A DNA stretch of 9,223 nt from CAYOEZ01 sp964402955 (GTDB lineage Bacteria; Chloroflexota; DTOL01; DAOUCN01): positions 1-9,223 of the forward strand of contig CAYOEZ010000195.1 of NCBI GenBank assembly GCA_964402955.1, given 5' to 3'. A model generated the notes under the pieces. The model worked only from the letters and a program-made list of their open reading frames with translations, had not been told where the DNA came from and ran no database searches. A program made the translations under genes and the position numbers. Positions 1 through 6,739 of this stretch are shown here, piece after piece (within the stretch, counting starts at the first letter, position 1; each line of letters starts with the position of its first letter).

Positions 1-163
1 CGCCGCACTGGCTGGTGTCGCAGCCCACATGGGTGCCGGTGAGCAGCAGCGTCTCGCGCAGGAACTGGACCAGCAGCGTGCGCGGATCGACCTCGGCGGA
101 AATGGCCTTGCCGTTCACGGTGACGGCGATGGGAATGCGCACGGCATTCATGGCGTCGGACAT
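1..163 (-). CDS. [2Fe-2S] small subunit of a CO dehydrogenase/xanthine dehydrogenase-family molybdenum hydroxylase (partial, N-terminus only)
   Basis: Only the first 54 codons are present; the gene runs off the left edge of the window. The translation begins MSDAMNAVRIPIAVTVNG and continues through LRETLLLTGTHVGCDTSQCG. This is the plant-type ferredoxin fold start of CoxS/CutS-like subunits, with the first two cluster-binding cysteines at residues 48 and 53 (C-x4-C-G). In this family the small subunit passes electrons from the molybdenum-cofactor large subunit to the FAD medium subunit. The ATG at 163-161 is preceded on the minus strand by AGGGAGGT at a good distance, which supports this start over a second ATG at 151-149. 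It is transcribed divergently from tilS. The substrate (CO or another small molecule) cannot be told from this fragment, so no gene symbol is given. Confidence 0.9.
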   Translation of the reverse strand, partial: MSDAMNAVRIPIAVTVNGKAISAEVDPRTLLVQFLRETLLLTGTHVGCDTSQCG

Positions 164-236
164 GCCCTACCTCCCTGATCCGGCCGCAAGCGGCGCGGGG
201 TGGCCGATTGGCGTCTGCGTGTGGGCGACTATCGTT

Positions 237-255
237 TCATCTATACTATAGATGA
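237..255. promoter_or_regulatory. Perfect 19-bp palindrome overlapping divergent -10-like boxes (operator candidate)
   Basis: The sequence TCATCTATACTATAGATGA is a perfect inverted repeat with 9-bp arms around a single central C. It lies between the divergent small-subunit gene and tilS. TATACT (242-247) on the plus strand and TATAGT (250-245) on the minus strand are both -10-like and sit inside it. No convincing -35 box at 17 bp is visible for the plus strand (GTGTGG at 219-224). The placement fits a dimeric repressor or activator site controlling one or both genes. The regulator is unknown. Confidence 0.5.
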
Positions 256-330
256 CACAGCGCATGAAGTGATTGTGAGTTGGATCGGCCTACGCAGAGA
301 CGCATACAAGGGGAACTGAGCAACAGAACG

Positions 331-370
331 GAGCCGCGGTCAACGCATACCAGCGTGGCCGCGGCTTTTC
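331..370 (+). terminator. GC-rich hairpin with T-run in the tilS leader (attenuator or small-RNA terminator candidate)
   Basis: A 7-bp perfect stem GCCGCGG/CCGCGGC (333-339 with 359-365) is followed immediately by TTTTC. It can be extended by A332-T366 and by an inner ACGC/GCGT stem (343-346 with 353-356). The T-run exists only in the plus direction. It lies between the candidate promoter at about 242 and the tilS start at 400, so it would stop transcripts after about 115 nt unless read through. It could attenuate tilS or end a small RNA. Confidence 0.5.
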
Positions 371-399
371 CCTTACGTGCTTCACAGGGTGTGCCACAT

Positions 400-1836
400 A
401 TGCACGTTCTCGAGTCAACTAGACATAACCTAACGCATCACAGGATGCTCTCCCCAGGCGATAGGGTGGTCGTCGCTGTCTCCGGCGGCCAGGACTCGCT
501 GTGCCTGCTGCACGTCCTGAAGCTGCTCGCCAGCGAGATGCGTTTTGGGCTACACGTGGCGCACCTCAACCACGGCCTGCGCGGCGCAGACTCAGATGCC
601 GATGCCGCGTTTGTGCGGCAGACGGCGCTGGAGTGGGGGATTGCCGCAACTGTGGAGTCGGCCGACGTCTTGACCTACCGTAAAGAGCACCATCTGTCGC
701 TTGAGGATGCTGCCCGCCGCGTGCGCTACGCCTTCTTGCGGCGCGTTGCAGTCGAGGTCGGAGCGGCAGCCATTGCCACAGGGCACACGGCAGACGATCA
801 GGTGGAGACGATCATCATGCACTGGCTACGGGGGGCAGGGCCAGGCGGGCTGCGCGGCATGCTGCCCGTGCAGGCGCTGGCGGGCGGCGTGCGCCTGATC
901 CGGCCTTTGCTTGACGTGACGCGCACGCAAACAGGCAGCTATTGCCGCGAGCACGGGCTAACCCCACGCCATGATCTCTCCAACGACGACAGCGCCATCC
1001 CGCGCAACTACGTCCGGAAGCATGTGATTCCTACATTGGACAAGGTCACGCCGGCGGCGCGGGCCAACATCCTGCGCACGGCGCGCATCCTGGCCGATGA
1101 AGATGCGTACCTCCAACAGCAGGTTGAACTGGCCTGGCAGGCGCTGGCAGGGGAGGGGGATGGCATCGTAACCATCGACCGCGCCGGCTGGCAGGCGCTG
1201 CCCGTCGCGTTACAACGGCGGCTGCTGCGCCAGGCCTGGCAGCGCCTCACCGGCAGCTACGATGACCTCTCCTGGCTGCACGTCGAGCGGGCGCTGCAGT
1301 TGCTGGACGGGCCTGTGGGCGCACAAATAAGCCTGCCGCACAACATGCGCGTGCAGCGCGGCTACACCACGGTAACGCTTGGCAGCAAGGACAGGGACGG
1401 GACCTCCTCGGACCTGCCATTGCTTGCCGTGGAGAGTCTGCCGGTCGCCGTTCCCGGCGTCACTATGCTGCCCGAGACAGAGTGGCGTGTGCATACTGAG
1501 ATCGTGCGGAGTACGCCCGGACAGGATGCCCGGCTCAAGCAGCGTCCGCTCTGTGAGTCGTTCGACGCCGCCGTAGTCGGGCAGGCGCTGTTGCTGCGGC
1601 GCTGGCAGGCCGGCGATCGCATGCGACCCCTGGGCATGATAGGGGAGAAGAAGGTACATGACATAATGACGGACGATCGCGTCCCTCGTTCCCTGCGCCA
1701 TAGTATCCCTCTCCTGACAATGCCCGGTCACATTCTGTGGTTCACTGGCTCACGGCGCAGCGAGGTCGGTCGTGTCACCGACGCAACGACGGAGATCATC
1801 GTCGTATCGTTTGAGCGTGGCAAACCACCAGGCTAA
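400..1836 (+). CDS. tilS: tRNA(Ile)-lysidine synthase TilS
   Basis: TilS joins lysine to C34 of the CAU-anticodon isoleucine tRNA using ATP, changing both codon reading (AUA instead of AUG) and charging identity; it is cytoplasmic and normally essential. The 478-residue product has the PP-loop SGGQDS at residues 28-33, HLNHGLRG at 55-62, GHTADDQVET at 128-137, the RGAGPGGLRGM segment at 144-154, and NYVRKHVIPTL near 203-213. The C-terminal TilS domain carries the AGDRMRPLG...KKVHDIMTDDRVPRSLR signature and a GSRRSEVGRVT end. Length is in the usual range for TilS with this domain. The start is set at ATG 400, which lies about 27 residues before the PP-loop as in homologues; AGGGTG at 386-391 is a plausible ribosome site, and GTG 391 is an alternative. 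The frame stays open upstream to TTG 280, but that extension crosses the leader hairpin and has no family counterpart. It is not followed by hpt/ftsH, a common tilS arrangement elsewhere. Confidence 0.96.
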   Translation: MHVLESTRHNLTHHRMLSPGDRVVVAVSGGQDSLCLLHVLKLLASEMRFGLHVAHLNHGLRGADSDADAAFVRQTALEWGIAATVESADVLTYRKEHHLSLEDAARRVRYAFLRRVAVEVGAAAIATGHTADDQVETIIMHWLRGAGPGGLRGMLPVQALAGGVRLIRPLLDVTRTQTGSYCREHGLTPRHDLSNDDSAIPRNYVRKHVIPTLDKVTPAARANILRTARILADEDAYLQQQVELAWQALAGEGDGIVTIDRAGWQALPVALQRRLLRQAWQRLTGSYDDLSWLHVERALQLLDGPVGAQISLPHNMRVQRGYTTVTLGSKDRDGTSSDLPLLAVESLPVAVPGVTMLPETEWRVHTEIVRSTPGQDARLKQRPLCESFDAAVVGQALLLRRWQAGDRMRPLGMIGEKKVHDIMTDDRVPRSLRHSIPLLTMPGHILWFTGSRRSEVGRVTDATTEIIVVSFERGKPPG

Positions 1837-1852
1837 AGCCTTGCGCTACAGG

Positions 1853-1914
1853 TGCAAAGCCCTGCCGGGCTGCATCACTCTCACGAACACATGCTGGGTG
1901 TCTTACCCATAGCA
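1853..1914 (+). other. Two small hairpins just downstream of tilS
   Basis: AGCCC/GGGCT (1858-1862 with 1867-1871, loop TGCC) can be extended by TGC/GCA across an AA bulge. A second hairpin is TGGGT/ACCCA (1895-1899 with 1905-1909), extended by TGC/GCA across a TA bulge. Neither is followed by a T-run, so they are not convincing intrinsic terminators, but their position 17-60 bp after the tilS stop fits transcript-end structure. The rest of 1915-2057 is pyrimidine-rich on the plus strand and shows no gene, tRNA or clear repeat. Confidence 0.3.
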
Positions 1915-2057
1915 CGCAGGGCTCTATAGAACACCCCTTCGCTTACTCCCCGGCGCCGCATTCGCCCCTGTCTCAGATCATTCCTGCCCCGCTCCCCACT
2001 AATTCCCGCCCTACCAACTTCTTCTTGCCTTTCCGGCCGATGATTCACGCCCGCCTG

Positions 2058-2086
2058 TGGACATCGGGGAAGAAAACCGCTATAAT
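2058..2086 (+). promoter_or_regulatory. Sigma-70-type promoter for the ctp genes
   Basis: TGGACA (2058-2063), a 17-bp spacer, and a consensus TATAAT (2081-2086) match five of six and six of six positions of the housekeeping promoter. Initiation is expected near 2092-2094. That leaves a leader of about 170 nt before the first protease start at 2263. Confidence 0.65.
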
Positions 2087-2096
2087 GCAGTTGCTC

Positions 2097-2174
2097 ATGT
2101 CCAACGGGGTGCAGAAGAGGCGGCTGTTGTTTCGGGAAGCTTGCCTGCAAGTACACACTATGATGGTTATGTAA
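2097..2174 (+). CDS. Possible 25-codon leader ORF upstream of the first protease gene
   Basis: An ATG only a few bases after the predicted transcription start opens a 25-codon reading frame (MSNGVQKRRLLFREACLQVH, then five more residues and TAA). No ribosome site can lie ahead of it, so translation would have to be leaderless or nearly so. It is followed by a 7-bp hairpin at 2187-2209. Nothing in the peptide is recognised; it may simply be chance. Confidence 0.15.
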   Translation: MSNGVQKRRLLFREACLQVHTMMVM

Positions 2175-2186
2175 CGTATGGCTGGA

Positions 2187-2209
2187 AAGGGCCCGTCTGC
2201 ATGGCCCTT
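2187..2209 (+). other. Hairpin in the 5' leader of the first protease gene
   Basis: AAGGGCC (2187-2193) pairs perfectly with GGCCCTT (2203-2209) across a 9-nt loop. There is no following T-run, so it is not an intrinsic terminator. It lies 39 bp before the AAGGAAGG ribosome site (2248-2255) of the protease gene and might influence leader folding or stability. Confidence 0.35.
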
Positions 2210-2262
2210 GTCGTGGCCCAACCTGATGCTATCTCACTCACTATCCTAAGGAAGGTTTTTGC

Positions 2263-3573
2263 ATGAATCGCATGCTACGTGTCTCGATAGTTGCCGTGGC
2301 GGTCTTGATCATCGCCACGACGTCATTTGTGATGGGCTTTGGCACAGCGTTCCTTGTCAACGGCGTGACGACACGCCAGGTTGCCGCGGCAGCCGAGCCG
2401 ACGTTGCTTCCTGCTTCCACACTCAATCCGACAGTTGTGCCTGCAACAAGCGACCAGCCTCCTGCCGTCGCCAGTCCGACGCCAGCCAGCAAGGGCACGG
2501 TGCGCGATGTACAGGACCGCTTCCAGCTCTTCTGGGATGCGCTCAAGCGCATTTCCGACAACTACTATGACCAGAAGGTCATCGACCCGCAGAAACTAGT
2601 GTACGGCGCCATCAAGGGCATGGTCGAGACGCTCGATGACCCGCATACGTATTTCTCTCCCCCCGATCAGGTAAAGAGCAGCCGCGAGAGCCTTGAAGGG
2701 TCATTTGAGGGCATTGGCGCAACTGTCGAACAGAAGGACAACCGCATCCAGGTTGTCGCCCCCATCGATGGCACGCCGGCGCAACGCGCCGGACTCAAGC
2801 CGGGTGACTGGATCACGAAGATCGACGGCAGAGAGACGATGAATCTCTCGGTCAACGATAGCGTCAGCCTGATTCGCGGCCAGAAAGGCAGCACGGTGGT
2901 CCTGACGATTGTGCGCGAGGGCACGCCCGACCCGTTTGAGGTGGCCGTGGTGCGCGACGTCATCAGCGTCCCCAACGTCAAGTTGACCATGCTCGATGGC
3001 AACATCGCTTATGTCCAGCTCGTCAACGTCTTTAGCGCCAAGATGTCGGACGATCTCAAGGCTGCCCTGACCCAGGCCAGGCAAAAAGGCGCCACCAAAG
3101 TCATCGTCGACGTGCGTGGCAATCCTGGAGGATATCTCACCACCTCTGTCGAAGTCGCCAGCCAGTTCATTAAGAGCGGCGTGGTGGCCTATGAACTGAC
3201 GCGCGATGGCAAGCGCACGCCGATTCCTGTCCAGTCCGGCGGCATCGCCACCGACTGGCCGATCGTCGTTCTGATCAACAAGGGGTCGGCCAGTGCCAGC
3301 GAAATCGTCGCCGGCGCCATCCAGGATTCCGGGCGCGGCCCGCTCATCGGTGAAGTATCGTATGGCAAGGGCTCGGTGCAGCAGGACTTCTCGCTCAGCG
3401 ACGGCTCGGCCGTGCATATCACGATTGCCAACTGGCTCACACCCAAGGGCCGCAGTATCTCGAAGGTGGGCCTGACGCCAGACATCGAGGTGAAGCGCAG
3501 CGACGAAGATGTGAAGGCCAAGCGCGATCCTCAACTCGACCGGGCCGTACAGTATCTGAAGACCGGAAAGTAG
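2263..3573 (+). CDS. S41 family C-terminal processing peptidase (CtpA type), membrane-anchored
   Basis: This 436-residue protein is a carboxyl-terminal processing serine protease. Residues 5-30 form a hydrophobic signal anchor, followed by a Pro/Ser/Thr-rich spacer to about residue 76. A helical N-terminal region with DDPHTYFS (125-132) leads into a PDZ domain (about 145-230, with AGLKPGDWITKIDG at 176-189) and the peptidase core. The core contains DVRGNPGG (283-290), the nucleophile Ser344 in GSASASE, the general base Lys369 in YGKG, and Gln373 four residues later, so the Ser/Lys/Gln site is complete. Family members act outside the membrane and cleave near protein C-termini, with the PDZ recognising the tail. 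The start has AAGGAAGG seven bases upstream and a strong promoter about 180 bp upstream. A paralogous protease follows after 115 bp. The substrate is unknown. Confidence 0.95.
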   Translation: MNRMLRVSIVAVAVLIIATTSFVMGFGTAFLVNGVTTRQVAAAAEPTLLPASTLNPTVVPATSDQPPAVASPTPASKGTVRDVQDRFQLFWDALKRISDNYYDQKVIDPQKLVYGAIKGMVETLDDPHTYFSPPDQVKSSRESLEGSFEGIGATVEQKDNRIQVVAPIDGTPAQRAGLKPGDWITKIDGRETMNLSVNDSVSLIRGQKGSTVVLTIVREGTPDPFEVAVVRDVISVPNVKLTMLDGNIAYVQLVNVFSAKMSDDLKAALTQARQKGATKVIVDVRGNPGGYLTTSVEVASQFIKSGVVAYELTRDGKRTPIPVQSGGIATDWPIVVLINKGSASASEIVAGAIQDSGRGPLIGEVSYGKGSVQQDFSLSDGSAVHITIANWLTPKGRSISKVGLTPDIEVKRSDEDVKAKRDPQLDRAVQYLKTGK

Positions 3574-3590
3574 CGCTAGCGGCTCTCTGT

Positions 3591-3631
3591 TATGTCGAGT
3601 CAAGGTACTTCCCTGCTCTGCACTCGACATA
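3591..3631. repeat. Perfect 10-bp inverted repeat between the two protease genes
   Basis: TATGTCGAGT (3591-3600) is perfectly inverted as ACTCGACATA (3622-3631) with a 21-nt loop. It starts 18 bp after the stop of the first protease gene. No T-run follows, so it is not a standard intrinsic terminator. It could be an mRNA processing or stabilising hairpin, or a binding site for a regulator of the second gene. Confidence 0.5.
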
Positions 3632-3688
3632 TTGAAGGGCTATCATGTCACTTGTTGGATATTTGTTTCTGTATGGTAACTCACGCCC

Positions 3689-4942
3689 ATGAAACGTCTG
3701 GCCAGGCGACTCTTGACACTGCTTCTAGCGCTGGCGACGCTTGCGGCCACGTTTGCCGCTGGCGTTGCCGTAGGGCCGCGCCTGTCGCTCAACGTGACAC
3801 AGACTCCGAGCACAAGCAAGGCGCCTGTGTCGGCGCGTACCGAACGAGATATGGCCGTCGTGTCCGAGGCCTGGCGCATCATCGAGCGGGACTACTATGG
3901 CAACGCTCCCACGCGTGATGATCTGGCCCGCGGCGCCATACAGGGACTGGTCGCTGCCCTACAAGACCCGTATAGCGCCTACCTGACAGAGAATGAAATG
4001 AAAGCGTACCAGAGTGAGCTCGATGGCAGCTTGCAGAGCATCGGCCTTGCCGTCGAGAAACGAGACGGCGCGCTCGTCGTCGTCACTCCCCTCACTGCCT
4101 CCCCCGCGCAGAACGCAGGCATCCAGCCCGGCGACGTGATCGAGCGCATCGATGGCCGTAAAACTGCGTCCCTCACCCTGGGCGAGGCCATCGGCTTGCT
4201 GCGCGGCCCAGAGGGCAGCAAGGTTGCCCTGGCTGTCCTGCGCGACAGCAGCGGCCTGACGTTTACTGTCCAACGCGGCGCGGCCACTGCTCCCCTACTC
4301 TCCGGCCGCATGTTGGCTGAATCCATCGCTTATGTCAGCATATCGTTCTTCGATAATACGGTCGGTCGCGATCTGGGCAATCTGCTGCTGCGCATGCAGA
4401 ACGACGGGATGCGCGGCCTGATCATCGATCTGCGCAACAACCCGGGCGGCTACCTCGATACTGCCATCGAGATCGCCGGCCAGTTTATCCCCGACGGCGT
4501 GGTGGTCTCACAGCGTGGACGAGCAGGCACGTACACATGGTCGTACAAAGATCAGGGCAGGTTACTGGTGGTGGACGGGCCGGATGGCAAGCAGTCCTCC
4601 CCTGTTCGCACCATCAACCAGCTCGACGCCAGGACGCCCCTTGTCGTGCTCATCAACAAAGGGACAGCCAGCGCAGCGGAGGTTCTGGCAGCAGCCTTGC
4701 AGGACTACGCGCGAGCCACACTCGTCGGCGAACGCACCTTCGGCAAGGGCGCAGTGACCGGCGACTACACGTTGAGCGACGGTTCGTCCATTCATATGAT
4801 CAACGGACAGTGGTTTTCGCCTAAAGGGCGCACCGTCAGCGGTACAGGACTAACGCCGGACATCGCCGCTGAAGCCAACAGCAGTGAGCGTGCCGACACA
4901 GTCCTGGATCGAGCGGTCGAGTACCTGCTATCCAAGCGCTAA
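3689..4942 (+). CDS. S41 family C-terminal processing peptidase paralogue with Thr in place of the active-site Gln
   Basis: This 417-residue protein has the same layout as its upstream neighbour. A hydrophobic signal anchor (about 8-28) and a short Thr/Ser spacer precede DPYSAYL (93-99), a PDZ domain with AGIQPGDVIERIDG (143-156), and DLRNNPGG (247-254). The core has Ser328 in GTASAAE and Lys353 in FGKG, exactly 25 residues apart as in active CtpA/CtpB enzymes. The residue four after the Lys, normally Gln, is Thr357 (codon ACC, 4757-4759). It also has a longer loop after the GQFIPDGVVV segment than the first paralogue. Ser and Lys are intact, so activity may be retained or altered; it is not obviously a pseudo-enzyme. 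No clear Shine-Dalgarno sequence precedes the ATG at 3689 and no other in-frame start is available just upstream. It probably arose by tandem duplication and divergence. Confidence 0.93.
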   Translation: MKRLARRLLTLLLALATLAATFAAGVAVGPRLSLNVTQTPSTSKAPVSARTERDMAVVSEAWRIIERDYYGNAPTRDDLARGAIQGLVAALQDPYSAYLTENEMKAYQSELDGSLQSIGLAVEKRDGALVVVTPLTASPAQNAGIQPGDVIERIDGRKTASLTLGEAIGLLRGPEGSKVALAVLRDSSGLTFTVQRGAATAPLLSGRMLAESIAYVSISFFDNTVGRDLGNLLLRMQNDGMRGLIIDLRNNPGGYLDTAIEIAGQFIPDGVVVSQRGRAGTYTWSYKDQGRLLVVDGPDGKQSSPVRTINQLDARTPLVVLINKGTASAAEVLAAALQDYARATLVGERTFGKGAVTGDYTLSDGSSIHMINGQWFSPKGRTVSGTGLTPDIAAEANSSERADTVLDRAVEYLLSKR

Positions 4943-5115
4943 AGCTGTCGAGCCCATCCGTCCCGGGGAGCCGATTGTGGATGCGGGCGATTCGTGATCT
5001 ACAGGCAAATCAACGCGCGCTTCTCACTCATGTTACGTCCTTACTATTGTAGAGCACACAAGTAGCTCTTTGGATGTGTTTGTCCAGAGATACCTGGCGT
5101 TAGCTGCGGCGGCGA

Positions 5116-5141
5116 GAGATGGAGTGATCCCTAGCCATCTC
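5116..5141 (+). other. Hairpin in the leader of the Thr/Pro-rich protein operon
   Basis: GAGATGG (5116-5122) pairs with CCATCTC (5135-5141) around a 12-nt loop, 46 bp before the gene start. The 245-bp gap after the second protease gene shows no strong promoter; a weak TTCTCA (5021-5026), 18 bp, TATTGT (5045-5050) pair is the best seen. No T-run terminator was found in this gap either. Confidence 0.25.
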
Positions 5142-5187
5142 CTGCGCTGCGCCGGCCAGCGTCGCTGGGCGCAAATGGAGAAAGCAG

Positions 5188-6720
5188 ATGACGCACAATT
5201 GGCGTGCACTCTTCCTCACGGTGACGGTAGCCTTCGTAGTGTTGGTCCTGACGTGCTTTTTGGCGCTGCCCGGCGTGTCGGCGCGTGAGCAGATCGGCCG
5301 GCCCGGGCCGGGCTTACAAGATGACACGCCCACCGCGACCGCCACACCAGCCTGCAATGTTGCGACCCGCATGGCAGACTACGGCCAGACTGGCTCAAGC
5401 ATGACGGTTACGCCGCTCCTCAACTACGACCTGCCTGGGAACACTGAATGGGTCACAACCTGGAGCATCGAAGGTAAGCCGGGCACGGCCGTCACTGCAA
5501 CCGTCCACCTGCTGCACTGCCAGGGCTACATCGATGACCTCACGTATTGTGCCGCTGACAGATCGGCTTATACGACCACGCACATCGTCCAGTTCACACT
5601 GCCTGGCCCGACCAGTACATTCTCGGTTCAGGAGAGCGTCCACTGTTGCGAGCTCGTTCAGGCCGACCTGGTGCGTATCAACAATTCACCGTGGGGCGCG
5701 AGCTTCTTTGACCGCAAAGCGACTGCGCCGTGGTGCCTGCTGCGGCTCACACCTTCGCCGACACCGTCGCGTACATCGACGCCAAGCCACACGCCGACGG
5801 CGACGCGCACCGATACACCGACAGCCACACCCAGCGTGACCCATACCCCCACGGCGACGCCGACCGACACAGCGACGGCCACGCCAACGGAAACGCATAC
5901 GCCCACGTCGACCGCGACACCCACAGCGACGTCCACAGAAACCCCGACAGAAACAGCAACGGCCAGGCCAACAAAAACGCCAACGGAGACACACACCGAG
6001 ACGGCGACGCCGACGCCGACCGACACGTCGACAGCAACGCCCACGCAAACAGCAACAGCGACGCCGACAGAGGATGCGACCTCGACGCCGACACCGACGG
6101 AGACGCCCACCGAGACGGCGACGCCAACGGAGACGCCCACCCAGACGGCGACAGCAACGCCGACCGATACGGCAACGCCCACAGAGACGCCAACGTCCAC
6201 ACCGACGCCGACATTCACTCCGACCAACACGCCGACGCGCACGTTCACGCCGACACGGACGCCCACGCGCACGTTCACGCGCACCTACACTGCGACGCTG
6301 ACCAACACGGCTACAGCCACGCCGACAGAAACAAGCACAGCCACTGCCACCCCATCCATCTGTGGCTGGGGACAGGTCGGACTTCCCGAAGCCAAGAATC
6401 CGCTCACCGCGCCCATTGTCTATCCCGGCGGCGCGCTCGATATGCAGTGGTGGTCCGACGGAGGCAATGGCACCAACTGGGCCAGACTGATTGGCGACGG
6501 CAAGATGGTCAAGATCTGGAACGACCGCCTCAACCCGGCAGGCACCCGTGTGTGGATCGATGTCCTGCTCGACCCGGTCGTGGGTCCGGTGGTTGTGCGC
6601 CGGGAATGCTACACGTTGTCTCCCTGCTACCTGCACACGCGAGCAGGCCAGACCTACTACGTCAGGGCTCAGGTTCTGACCGGCGTGGGCTGCACGCACT
6701 GGAATTTCGACGATCCGTAA
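5188..6720 (+). CDS. Exported protein: six-cysteine module, Thr/Pro linker, four-cysteine C-terminal domain
   Basis: This 510-residue protein is not a recognised family. A signal peptide of about 32 residues ends at LPGVSA, a good cleavage site. Residues 56-183 form a module with six cysteines (56, 111, 121, 153, 154, 183) and the motifs HCQGYIDDLTYCAADRS and PWGASFFDRKA. The downstream protein repeats it with almost the same spacing. Residues 188-390 are a low-complexity Thr/Pro/Ala/Glu linker, likely extended and possibly glycosylated. Residues 392-510 are a globular domain with four cysteines (392, 474, 480, 502), rich in Trp and beta-type strands (MQWWSDGGNGTNW, VWIDVLLDPV, QTYYVRAQVL), perhaps an immunoglobulin-like or binding fold. 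GGAG at 5177-5180 supports the ATG at 5188. It ends 19 bp before the next gene, so the two are very likely cotranscribed. A role at the cell surface is inferred; the ligand or activity is unknown. Confidence 0.85.
   Translation: MTHNWRALFLTVTVAFVVLVLTCFLALPGVSAREQIGRPGPGLQDDTPTATATPACNVATRMADYGQTGSSMTVTPLLNYDLPGNTEWVTTWSIEGKPGTAVTATVHLLHCQGYIDDLTYCAADRSAYTTTHIVQFTLPGPTSTFSVQESVHCCELVQADLVRINNSPWGASFFDRKATAPWCLLRLTPSPTPSRTSTPSHTPTATRTDTPTATPSVTHTPTATPTDTATATPTETHTPTSTATPTATSTETPTETATARPTKTPTETHTETATPTPTDTSTATPTQTATATPTEDATSTPTPTETPTETATPTETPTQTATATPTDTATPTETPTSTPTPTFTPTNTPTRTFTPTRTPTRTFTRTYTATLTNTATATPTETSTATATPSICGWGQVGLPEAKNPLTAPIVYPGGALDMQWWSDGGNGTNWARLIGDGKMVKIWNDRLNPAGTRVWIDVLLDPVVGPVVVRRECYTLSPCYLHTRAGQTYYVRAQVLTGVGCTHWNFDDP
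5749..6357 (+). repeat. Thr-Pro-Thr-Ala coding low-complexity repeat, first copy
   Basis: About 200 codons of degenerate ACN-CCN-ACN-GCN units encode TPTATPT/TETPT-like repeats. Codon choice varies from unit to unit (ACG, ACA, ACC; CCG, CCC, CCA), so the DNA is only roughly periodic while the protein repeat is well kept. This suggests selection on the peptide composition rather than recent DNA amplification. Confidence 0.85.
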
Positions 6721-6739
6721 AAACACAGGAGCCATCGAC

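Noticed and set aside
331..366. Possible T-box riboswitch in the tilS leader
   Set aside because: A TGGCCGCGG string recalls the T-box consensus, but the required TGGNACCGCG core and specifier stem are absent.
280..399. In-frame TTG-initiated 40-residue extension of TilS
   Set aside because: It crosses the leader hairpin and T-run, has no clear ribosome site, and is not part of the TilS family N-terminus; ATG 400 gives the normal length.
2057..2266. 69-codon frame whose TGA overlaps the protease ATG
   Set aside because: Its GTG start lies within the -35 box of the predicted promoter, upstream of the expected transcript start, and the product has no recognisable features.
2701..3630. 309-residue minus-strand open frame opposite the first protease
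   Set aside because: It lies fully opposite a well-conserved S41 gene and shows no recognisable domain; typical of high-GC antisense frames.
5658..6284. Long Val/Gly-rich open frame on the minus strand (208 residues), with a similar one at 7276-7848
   Set aside because: These are mirror images of the Thr/Pro repeats; the composition removes stops on the opposite strand and the peptides are meaningless VGVAV repeats.
5749..6357. CRISPR-like periodicity
   Set aside because: The repeats are short, degenerate and in-frame with a Thr/Pro coding sequence; there are no conserved repeats separated by unique spacers.
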